This document shows positions 1 to 5,934 of a stretch of DNA of 15,873 nucleotides, piece after piece (positions within the stretch are counted from its first letter, which is position 1; each line of letters begins with the position of its first letter). This DNA comes from Rubrobacter sp. (GTDB lineage: Bacteria; Actinomycetota; Rubrobacteria; Rubrobacterales; Rubrobacteraceae): assembly GCA_013695335.1 (NCBI GenBank), contig JACDAR010000220.1, positions 1-15,873 of the forward strand, read 5' to 3'. Made by a program: the position numbers and the translations under genes. The notes under the pieces are model-generated. The model searched no databases and was not told where the DNA came from. It worked only from the letters and a program-made list of their open reading frames with translations.

Positions 1-125
1 TTCTTCTGCCGGTCGCGCTGCTGGTGATCCAGCGTGGCGTCATCGAGCGAGAGGAGCGCTATTTGGAGCGCAAGTTCGGTGAAGAGTACCTGAGCTACAA
101 AGCACGAGTGAGGCGTTGGATTTAA
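1..125 (+). CDS. C-terminal end of an isoprenylcysteine/phospholipid methyltransferase-family protein (partial)
   Basis: The window opens inside this gene; about 40 codons remain, in the frame starting at base 3 and ending at TAA 123-125. The visible tail is a short hydrophobic stretch (LLPVALLVI) followed by a basic/acidic segment with IEREERYLERKFGEEY and ending YKARVRRWI. The pattern (I-x-x-EE-x-x-L-x-x-x-FG-x-EY-x-x-Y, then a basic end in RWI) is the usual C terminus of small membrane methyltransferases of the ICMT/PEMT type, in which this cytoplasmic part helps bind S-adenosylmethionine. The substrate cannot be told from this piece. The family call rests on the tail pattern only. Confidence 0.6.
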   Translation, partial: LLPVALLVIQRGVIEREERYLERKFGEEYLSYKARVRRWI

Positions 126-171
126 GCGGTTAGACCTCTTTTCACCCAACCACGTAGAAGGGGAATTATCC

Positions 172-184
172 GAAGTTGAACTTC
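172..184. repeat. Short perfect inverted repeat in the 126-372 gap
   Basis: GAAGTT at 172-177 and AACTTC at 179-184 form 6-bp arms around one base, and a further GAAGTT lies at 203-208. It lies about 50 bp after the preceding stop codon. There is no T-run, so it is not a convincing terminator; it could be an operator or chance. I see no convincing sigma-70 promoter in the rest of the gap (126-372). Confidence 0.2.
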
Positions 185-372
185 CGCTTTACGGAGTTCT
201 CGGAAGTTTGTTGTCTGCAAGCAACGCCCAAGTAACACCAAAGATAGTCCATTTGAGTGATACGCCTGCCCCGATACGGCACTATGCTACGCCTGTTACT
301 GATAAAGGGACGCCGTGAGTGTCGCCTTACTACACTACTCACCCCGCCCCCTGAAGGAAGGCGGCTCTCCTT

Positions 373-1692
373 ATGAGACGCACCATACCGTTGTTGACCA
401 CCATGGCCCTAACCCTGTTGGTGGCAAGCGGGGTAGTACTGGGGGCGGGGATCGGCTCCGCCGGAGCGCAAAGCTCGGTCGTTGGGCCGGGCGAGTCCAT
501 CCAGAGGGCCGTAAACGCTGCCGATCCGGGCGACACTATCGTCGTGCGGGGAGTTCACCGAGAGGACGTGGTGATCCGCAAGAACGGGATAAAGCTGCGC
601 GGTGACGACGCCGTGATCGAAGCGCCCACCAGAGCCAAAGCAGACTCGCCCTGCTCGAGGACTTTCGGACCGGAGGCTATTTGCGTCCTCGGCGACGAGA
701 ATATCAAAACCGGCAAGCTCGAAGGGCAGCGCGTGAGCGATGTGAGCGTTTCTGGCTTCACGATCCGGGGCTTCGAGATAGAAGGGAAGGGGGACAACGA
801 CGCGTTCGTGATCGACGTTATCGGTGCTCGTAACGCTACTGTTGTGGGAAACCGTGCCATAGGCAATGTCGCCAGCGGGATCAACGCTTTCGGCAGCATC
901 AACACCACTGTCGCGAGGAACGACGTTACAGGAGACCCCAGGGGCGAGGTCGAAGGCATCAACATTAGCGATGGCCGCAACACCAAGATTGTGAACAACG
1001 TCGTCAAAGACTACTTTATCGGGATCGAGGCCGACGCGAATAGCGTCAACGCCACCATCGCAGGAAATAAATCCATAGGCAACTCGCTCGTTGGCATCAG
1101 CTCCTTCGAGGCGACCGGGACGAAGATGCTCTCCAACACGACGCGCCGTAACGAGGTATTGGGGATCTTCCTGGGATTCGCGGAGCGGGCGAACGCGAAG
1201 GTCGTTGGCAACAACATCTCGGGCGGCGCGTGGGGCATCTTAGTCTACGATGCTCACCGCGGCTCCTTCGCCGGAAACAACATCCACGACAACTGCGCTG
1301 GCATGTTCTTCGAAGCTTTCCCGTCGCAACCCGTAGGTGACTTCGAGGTGAAAGGCAACACGGTCGAGAACAATACGCGCTCGTGTCGAGGTGCGAACTT
1401 CGATAGCCCAATCTCGGGGATCGGCATCGCGCTTATCGGCGCGAGTGGCATGGAGGTTACGGGAAATCAGATCTCGGGCAACATCCCCTCTGGCCCCACC
1501 CCAGCCTCGGGCGGGGTTGTGGTCTCGACGGACCCGTTCGTCGGAGGAACGACGAAGCCCATGAACAACTCCGTCATCGGCAACCACTTTGGCCGTAACA
1601 AGCCGGACATCTTCTGGGATGAGTCTGGCTCGGGCAACCGCTTCGTCGGCAACCTCTGCAACATGAGCGTGCCAACTCGTCTGTGCAACTAG
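373..1692 (+). CDS. Secreted right-handed parallel beta-helix (PbH1/NosD-like) protein
   Basis: 439 aa. Residues 1-32 are a clear Sec signal peptide: MRR, a hydrophobic core, then small residues ending SAGA before QSS. The mature N terminus has the classic opening of beta-helix proteins (GESIQRAVNAADPGDTIVV, then an 'IRKNGIKLRGD' turn). The rest is built of short Asn/Gly-rich rungs such as VVGNRAIGN, TVARNDVTGD, IVNNVVKDY, TIAGNKSIGN, VVGNNISGG and FAGNNIHDN, which is the PbH1 pattern of pectate-lyase-like and NosD-like folds. Cysteines near residues 94, 104, 308 and 338 and at the very end (NLCNMSVPTRLCN) could form disulfides outside the cell. A purine-rich SD (GAAGGAAG, 353-360) lies 12 nt before the ATG, inside the loop of a CCGCC/GGCGG hairpin (344-364). 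No catalytic motif identifies a substrate; carbohydrate binding or cleavage is possible but unproven. Confidence 0.85.
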   Translation: MRRTIPLLTTMALTLLVASGVVLGAGIGSAGAQSSVVGPGESIQRAVNAADPGDTIVVRGVHREDVVIRKNGIKLRGDDAVIEAPTRAKADSPCSRTFGPEAICVLGDENIKTGKLEGQRVSDVSVSGFTIRGFEIEGKGDNDAFVIDVIGARNATVVGNRAIGNVASGINAFGSINTTVARNDVTGDPRGEVEGINISDGRNTKIVNNVVKDYFIGIEADANSVNATIAGNKSIGNSLVGISSFEATGTKMLSNTTRRNEVLGIFLGFAERANAKVVGNNISGGAWGILVYDAHRGSFAGNNIHDNCAGMFFEAFPSQPVGDFEVKGNTVENNTRSCRGANFDSPISGIGIALIGASGMEVTGNQISGNIPSGPTPASGGVVVSTDPFVGGTTKPMNNSVIGNHFGRNKPDIFWDESGSGNRFVGNLCNMSVPTRLCN

Positions 1693-1726
1693 GGAGGTTC
1701 CTGTTCAGCAGGGAAGCATCAGACAC

Positions 1727-1834
1727 AAGGTAGAGGCTTTGAACCCCGTCCTACGGAAGACGGGCACCCAAGAGGGCTGGGGAGCCAGTGGTGCAACCGG
1801 CTACCTTCTATGCCCCCTAGGAGATATAAGGGGC
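1727..1834 (+). promoter_or_regulatory. Candidate structured RNA leader upstream of the PD40 gene
   Basis: The sequence can fold into nested elements. A closing helix pairs AAGGTAG (1727-1733) with CTACCTT (1801-1807). Inside it, CCCGTC pairs with GACGGG around an 8-nt loop, GGCT pairs with AGCC, and GGTGCAACC can form a small hairpin. A separate CCCCT/AGGGG hairpin follows at 1814-1833. The block ends about 105 nt before the PD40 start. Loop sequences do not match the conserved cores of the TPP, SAM, cobalamin, glycine, c-di-GMP-I or ydaO riboswitches as I know them, so no family is assigned. It could also be a processed leader or chance folding of GC-rich DNA. Confidence 0.3.
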
Positions 1835-1925
1835 GGAAGGGATGGTGTGGCCGGTATGCGTTTTCGCCTCCTACCTGACACATGTCTTTGAGTACTTCGG
1901 AGCGAAACGACACAAACAGAGGAAA

Positions 1926-1929
1926 GGAG
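1926..1929 (+). promoter_or_regulatory. Shine-Dalgarno site that fixes the PD40 gene start
   Basis: GGAG at 1926-1929, within AGGAAAGGAG, lies 9 nt before ATG 1939. It directly abuts the in-frame ATG at 1930 and lies downstream of the in-frame ATG at 1882, so neither of those can use it. The signal peptide also begins properly only from 1939. Confidence 0.7.
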
Positions 1930-1938
1930 ATGCGTTTT

Positions 1939-2925
1939 ATGAGACGCATCATCGTGACGTTTATGCTGACTACCTTGGTTGCGGTTGCTGTAGCCGGGGG
2001 CGCATGGGTCCTGGTCGCGCCATCGCCAGCCATGGCCGAGTTTCCCGGACACAACGGCCGCATAGCGTTCATGCGCCAGAACTCACACGGGTTCTGGCAG
2101 ACCTGGGTCGCCAATGAGGACCTCTCACACCGGTCGAAGCTGACGAGCGGATCGGCGGATAGTGGCTGGGCGGTCTGGAAGCCGGGGGGGGCCAAACTCG
2201 CCTTCGATTCCAATCGCGCCGATCCCGATCTCAACGACCCGAACGCGATCAACGACGTCTTCAAGATGAACCCCGACGGCTCGGGGGTCGTCAAGCTTAC
2301 CGACTCCAAGGACTTCAGCGGTAACCCGGGCTGGTCCCCGGACGGAAAGAAGATCGCCTTCGATTCCGATCGTCGCAACCACCAGGGGAGGTCGGAGATC
2401 TACGTGATGGACTCAGACGGGACCAACGTCCACCGCGTGAGCACGCTTCCGGAGAAGGCCATCTACGACCAAGCTTCCCGGTTCTCTCCCGACGGGAAGC
2501 GGCTCGTGTTCACCCGCTACCGGACCGACCCCGGACTGTCGGCGCTGTTCACGATCCGCCTTGACGGAAGCGGCCTAAGGCAGCTCACCCCTTGGGGCAA
2601 CGGCGCTGGCGACGCGGACTGGTCGCCCAGCGGCAAGAAGCTCGTTTTCGAAGCCTCCCCCAACAACAGGTGCTTTGGTGAGATCTACACGGTCGACCCA
2701 GACGGCCAGCACCTCACCAACATCACCGACAACCGCTGCCACAGTGGATCGTCCGACCCGGTTTGGTCGCCCAATGGTAAGAAGATCCTGTTCCTGTCGG
2801 CGCACGCCGAGGGCGGGGAGTTCGGCATAGGGCTTGCGACGATGAACCCTGACGGCAGCGCGCGACACTTCATCTTGCCCGAGCCCAAGGAGATGCACCA
2901 ACCCGACTGGGCGTCGGTGCGTTAG
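1939..2925 (+). CDS. Secreted TolB/PD40-type WD40-like beta-propeller protein
   Basis: 328 aa from ATG 1939, chosen because of the SD at 1926-1929 and because it opens with a Sec signal peptide (MRRIIV, hydrophobic core, APSPAMA before EFPGHNG). An upstream in-frame ATG at 1882 would add 19 polar residues in front of the signal peptide. The mature protein consists of about five to six PD40 repeats, each with a 'xxxPDGSG...LT' strand pair followed by '(W/R)SPDGKK(I/L)xF': GWSPDGKKIAFDSD, FSPDGKRLVFTRY, DWSPSGKKLVFEA and VWSPNGKKILFLS are visible. These motifs build TolB-like propellers. In actinobacteria such proteins are exported and often of unknown function; there is no Pal/Tol system here. 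It has its own upstream region after the beta-helix gene and is followed by a hairpin and then the IS. Family confident, role unknown. Confidence 0.88.
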   Translation: MRRIIVTFMLTTLVAVAVAGGAWVLVAPSPAMAEFPGHNGRIAFMRQNSHGFWQTWVANEDLSHRSKLTSGSADSGWAVWKPGGAKLAFDSNRADPDLNDPNAINDVFKMNPDGSGVVKLTDSKDFSGNPGWSPDGKKIAFDSDRRNHQGRSEIYVMDSDGTNVHRVSTLPEKAIYDQASRFSPDGKRLVFTRYRTDPGLSALFTIRLDGSGLRQLTPWGNGAGDADWSPSGKKLVFEASPNNRCFGEIYTVDPDGQHLTNITDNRCHSGSSDPVWSPNGKKILFLSAHAEGGEFGIGLATMNPDGSARHFILPEPKEMHQPDWASVR

Positions 2926-2945
2926 GCACGGGCGCACTACAAGGG

Positions 2946-2983
2946 CAAGAGGGGCCGCGAATATAGATCCCCGACCTCTCTTG
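2946..2983 (+). terminator. Possible terminator hairpin after the PD40 gene
   Basis: CAAGAG (2946-2951) pairs perfectly with CTCTTG (2978-2983), and GGG (2952-2954) can extend the stem with CCC (2970-2972) across a bulge. It lies about 20 nt after the stop codon. There is no clear T-run after it, so it would be a weak intrinsic terminator at best. Confidence 0.35.
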
Positions 2984-3018
2984 ATGTCCTTATTCACCGG
3001 TGGAAGCTAGAGAGTCCA

Positions 3019-3039
3019 CTAACCCGGATTATTCACGAA
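3019..3039 (+). repeat. Left terminal inverted repeat of the IS
   Basis: Begins CTAACCCGGATTATTC. It matches the reverse complement of 4451-4471 at 19 of 21 bases; the two differences are G/A transitions at 3027 and C/T at 3036. Confidence 0.88.
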
Positions 3040-3044
3040 GGTAG

Positions 3045-3074
3045 TTGAAAAGAGGGAGCCATCTCCTGTATACG
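3045..3074 (+). promoter_or_regulatory. Predicted transposase promoter
   Basis: TTGAAA (3045-3050; 5 of 6 to the -35 consensus), an 18-bp spacer, then TATACG (3069-3074; 4 of 6 to the -10 consensus). Transcription would start at about 3081, inside the IS and after the 5' arm of the SD-blocking hairpin. Confidence 0.45.
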
Positions 3075-3114
3075 GTCTAGTTGTTCTAAGACTGACCAAA
3101 GGAGGTAGGCTCCC
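3054..3114 (+). promoter_or_regulatory. Hairpin that can hide the transposase ribosome binding site from read-through mRNA
   Basis: GGGAGCC (3054-3060) pairs with GGCTCCC (3108-3114), and CTCCT (3063-3067) pairs with AGGAG (3100-3104). This makes a 12-bp interrupted stem that buries most of the SD GGAGG (3101-3105). A transcript entering from outside carries both arms; one starting at the internal promoter (about 3081) lacks the 5' arm, leaving the SD free. Comparable protection against outside transcription is known for IS10 and IS50. Confidence 0.5.
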
Positions 3115-3116
3115 CG

Positions 3117-4461
3117 ATGAGCGATTGTGCCACATCTACTGTGCGTTTTGAAACCCCCACTCCCCTGGCGCTCGAAGCCGCCTTCGACGGAGGACGTATA
3201 ACCTCTGACGGCGGGCTGCCGTGGTTGGCAAGGGCGGACTCCGAGTTGGGTTTGTGCGAGGCCATCTCAGAACACGTACCCGAGTGGCGAAAGAGGAGAG
3301 GACGCCACCCCCTCTCTTCGCTTGTTCGCCAGCGCGTCTTTCAGATAGCGTGTGGCTATGAGGACCAGAACGACTCGGACACTCTTCGAGAAGATCCTCT
3401 GCTGAAGGTGGTGTGCGGCTCTCTTCCCGAGAGTGGAGGAGACCTTGCCAGCCAGCCGACCATCTCTCGGATGGAGAACGCGGCCACGATACGCTCCTGC
3501 CACAAAATAGCCAAAGTCCTCTTCGAGCTCTATCTGAGCCAACGCGAGAAGGACGGCGCCGCTGCTGCTCCTGAGAGGGTGCTTCTGGACTTCGACTCCA
3601 CAGACGACCCCACCCATGGGGAGCAGGAAGGTAGCTACTACCACGGCTACTACCGCCAGCACATGTACCATCCTCTCCTCGTCTTCGACGGCGAGAGTGG
3701 GCACCTCATAACGGCGCTCTTGAGGGCAGGAAACACCCACGCCTCCAACTCCTGCGTAGCAATTTTGAAGCGCATCGTGTGTGCATTGAGAGAAAGATGG
3801 CCCAAGGTGGCAATAGAGATAAGGGCTGATGGAGGCTTCGCCGTTCCGGCCCTCTACGACTACTGCGAGGCTGAGGGCATAAGCTACACCATCGCCCTCA
3901 TCACCAACCCTCGCCTCAAACAGATGGCCCAAGATCTCCTAGAAGAAGCCACACATGAGTACGAACGGACGGCACACAAGGCCAGGCTCTTCGGTGAGGA
4001 TCTCTTACAAGGCGGCGAGCTGGGAGCATGAGCGCAGGGTCGTCTACAAGGCCGAAGCGATGGAGCAGGGAACGAACAGGCGTTTCGTCGTTAGCACCAG
4101 GCTTGATGCCCCCAAGGAGCTCTACGAGTTCTACGCTAAGCGCGGAGAGAGCGAGAACTGGATCAAGGACTTCAAGCTCCATATGAAAGCCGACCGCCTG
4201 AGCTGCCATCGGTTCGTAGCCAACCAGTTTAGGTTGCTGTTGCACGCTTGTGCCTACTGGCTTATGGACGCCTTGAGGAGGAAGCTCATCGACACCAGAT
4301 CTCGCCGAATGCAACTGGACACTTTGAGGCTTTCTCTGATCAAGATCGGCGGGAGGGTCAGGGAACTGTTCACGAAGATTCGTCTACATCTGGCGTCAGG
4401 ACATCCAGGGCAAGATCTATGGCACGCTCTTTCGGGAGCTTTCGGAGTCGTTCATGAATAA
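3117..4461 (+). pseudogene. IS1380-family DDE transposase, split by a single-base insertion
   Basis: The first part (3117-4031, 304 aa as read) and the second part are in different frames. Removing one G at 3998/3999 joins LFGE directly to ISYKAASWEHERRVVYKAEAM and gives about 447 aa, normal for the family. The transposase catalyses IS excision and insertion. The DDE residues are recognisable: the LLDFDSTDD motif (D near residue 160), RADGGF (D238), and in the second part Y-(2)-R-(3)-E-(6)-K as YAKRGESENWIKDFK. The break separates the two aspartates from the catalytic glutamate, so neither fragment alone should be active. No slippery sequence suggests programmed frameshifting. The start has SD GGAGG 11 nt upstream. 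The C terminus (HPGQDLWHALSGAFG) runs to the natural family end inside the right repeat, so the break looks recent. Confidence 0.85.
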
Positions 4462-4471
4462 TTCGGGTTAG
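4451..4471 (-). repeat. Right terminal inverted repeat of the IS
   Basis: The mirror copy of 3019-3039 with 19 of 21 matches. It overlaps the last codons and TAA of the transposase reading frame and lies 24 bp from the end of the MFS gene. Confidence 0.88.
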
Positions 4472-4495
4472 GTTTTTCGAGGAAAGGACGACGCG

Positions 4496-5698
4496 CTATA
4501 TCTTCTGGAGGTACGCCCTGCCGGAGATTAGCACCAGGATGCTTAATGCGACGGAGACAGCCCCGACGTAGAAAGGAATGCCTGGTGAGAACACCTCGGC
4601 TAACAGGCCAGCCACGAAAGGTGTCGCCCCGCCCCCCACGAAACGTATGAAGCTGTACGCGGCCGAGGCCACAGGGCGCTCGCCGGGCGCAGCTTGTAGA
4701 ACAGCGGTGGTAATCAGGGTATTGTTCACACCCAGGAAAGCGCCGCCAACGATGACCGCCACCGCGAGTACGACCCGGGAATCGACTCCGAAGCCCATGA
4801 GCGCGAGGTCGAGCGCCAGCAGGGCGAGCATCGCGTACATGGTCGGGAGCGTGCCGAACCGCGCCTGGAGCCTTGGCGCCAGGAATACCGAGGTGATGGC
4901 GAGCATCACGCCCCATCCGAAGAACACGAGCCCGAGGCCGTGGGCATCGAGGCGCAGTGGGAATGGCGTGTACGCCAGCAGGGTGAAGAAGCCGAGGTTG
5001 TAGCAGAGCGCGGTAAGTCCGAGCGTCAGAAGCCCGCAGTGTTCGAGGGCGCGGATGGGGTCGAGGATCGAACTCTTCCGCTCAGCGGTGGGTATTGAGG
5101 GCAAGAGCACGAAAGTGGCGATAAAACCTATGGTCATCAGCACGGCTACGCCGAAGAACGGCCCGCGCCAGCTTATGTCGCCGAGAAACCCGCCGAGCAG
5201 TGGCCCGACCGAGATCCCCAACCCCAGCGCCGCCTCGTGCAGTATGACCGCCCGCTCCGTACCCGCGCTGGATAGCTCCACGATCACGGCCAGAGCGGTT
5301 GCGATGAACAGGGCGTTTCCGAGGCCCCATCCGGCCCGGAAACCCACGATCCCACCGATGGAGCCGGAGAGCCCCGCAAGCGCGCTGAACACCACGATGA
5401 GCGCGAGCCCGGTAAGCAGCGTGGTCTTGTGGCCGAGCCTGCTCGACACCACGCCGGTTACGATCATCGCCATTCCCGTGACCAGAAAATAGCTGGTGAA
5501 TACAAGCTCGACCTGGCTCGAGGTGGCCCTTAGCTGGCTGGCCAGGGCGGGCAGTATCGGGTCAACCAGGCCAAGCCCCATGAACGCCACAACGCACGCG
5601 AACGCCACGGCCCATACAGCCTTCGGCTGATCCAGGATACTGCCCTGCCCCTCCTCGCCAGTATCGGACTCAGGCGTGGGTTTCAAAGCGGACCTCAT
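4496..5698 (-). CDS. MFS transporter, multidrug-efflux (DHA1) type
   Basis: 400 aa from ATG at 5698-5696. The chosen start has a GAGG six bases upstream; an in-frame TTG at 5737 would add 13 residues but lies at or before the likely transcription start. The protein has about twelve hydrophobic segments after a polar N-terminal tail of about 30 residues. The first membrane segment leads into GLVDPILPALASQL, and segment 2 ends in the loop SSRLGHKTTLL, the MFS loop 2-3 signature in reduced form. LGLGISVGPLLGGFLGDISWRGPFF in segment 5 is the antiporter motif C (G-x-x-x-GP-x-x-GG) typical of proton-drug exporters. Its role is therefore probably proton-driven export of a small molecule; the substrate is unknown. 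It is transcribed away from the ald-like operon across a shared control region, and its 3' end lies 24 bp from the IS. Confidence 0.85.
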   Translation of the reverse strand: MRSALKPTPESDTGEEGQGSILDQPKAVWAVAFACVVAFMGLGLVDPILPALASQLRATSSQVELVFTSYFLVTGMAMIVTGVVSSRLGHKTTLLTGLALIVVFSALAGLSGSIGGIVGFRAGWGLGNALFIATALAVIVELSSAGTERAVILHEAALGLGISVGPLLGGFLGDISWRGPFFGVAVLMTIGFIATFVLLPSIPTAERKSSILDPIRALEHCGLLTLGLTALCYNLGFFTLLAYTPFPLRLDAHGLGLVFFGWGVMLAITSVFLAPRLQARFGTLPTMYAMLALLALDLALMGFGVDSRVVLAVAVIVGGAFLGVNNTLITTAVLQAAPGERPVASAAYSFIRFVGGGATPFVAGLLAEVFSPGIPFYVGAVSVALSILVLISGRAYLQKI

Positions 5699-5738
5699 CT
5701 CCTGCCTCGCTAACGATTCAAACTGGATGCCAGTCAAT

Positions 5739-5767
5739 ATTATCGTACCTGTACGTTCACGTATAAG
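5739..5767. promoter_or_regulatory. Divergent promoter/operator with two overlapping palindromes
   Basis: Two 12-bp perfect-arm palindromes overlap by four bases: CGTAC-CT-GTACG (5744-5755) and TACGT-TC-ACGTA (5752-5763). Flanking them are a minus-strand -10-like GATAAT (5744-5739) pointing at the MFS gene and a plus-strand TATAAG (5762-5767) pointing at the ald-like operon; both lack good -35 boxes. Staggered short palindromes at an efflux-gene promoter are typical of TetR-family repressor sites, but no regulator gene lies in the window, so the protein is unknown. Confidence 0.45.
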
Positions 5768-5808
5768 TTATGAGTGATGGGGCTCACATGGAGGGTGGAG
5801 TAATCCGA

Positions 5809-5934
5809 ATGCTGGTAGCCTGTTTGGGTATTTTGGATGGGTGCTGGATGGAATGGGCTCTTCGGGGTAACCTTCGGGGATGCGGGATGAGATTTCGGAG
5901 GCTGATGAGCAGGTTCGGGGGCGAGGCTAGATGA
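5809..5934 (+). CDS. Possible 41-aa leader peptide coupled to the ald-like gene
   Basis: ATG 5809 has a good SD (GGTGGAG, ending 8 nt upstream). The frame runs 41 codons and stops at TGA 5932-5934, overlapping the ATG of the next gene (ATGA). The product starts hydrophobic (MLVACLGILDGCW) and becomes basic (MRFRRLMSRFGG), with three cysteine or tryptophan positions in the first 15 residues. I recognise no family. The arrangement would suit a translational coupler or regulatory leader peptide, but the surrounding DNA is rich in GGATGG-like repeats and the frame could be fortuitous. Confidence 0.3.
   Translation: MLVACLGILDGCWMEWALRGNLRGCGMRFRRLMSRFGGEAR

Larger units (their letters stand above)
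3019..4471 (+). mobile_element. IS1380-family insertion sequence, complete ends, transposase frameshifted
   Basis: The 1453-bp element is bounded by 21-bp inverted repeats (3019-3039 and 4451-4471; 19 of 21 positions match) and carries a single transposase gene whose stop codon lies inside the right repeat. Length, one-gene layout and protein motifs fit IS1380 of the IS4-like DDE group. No direct target duplication is visible: the four bases outside are TCCA on the left and GTTT on the right. The duplication may have been lost by rearrangement or mutation. It sits between the convergent PD40 and MFS genes and breaks neither. Confidence 0.88.

Noticed and set aside
1727..1807. tRNA-like element on the minus strand (7-bp end helix and a TTCAAAG loop)
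   Set aside because: The end helix and a T-arm-like loop are present, but there is no D-arm pattern, no proper anticodon arm, and the spacing is wrong.
1882..1938. Longer N terminus for the PD40 protein from ATG 1882
   Set aside because: No SD before it, and it would place 19 polar residues before an otherwise perfect signal peptide; the good SD serves ATG 1939.
3984..4031. Programmed ribosomal frameshift in the transposase
   Set aside because: The required change is +1, no slippery run or stimulatory structure is evident, and IS1380 elements normally encode one continuous transposase.
5699..5737. TTG 5737 as start of the MFS gene
   Set aside because: It lies at or before the probable transcription start and has only a weak AGG upstream; ATG 5698 has GAGG at six bases. 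Kept as an alternative.
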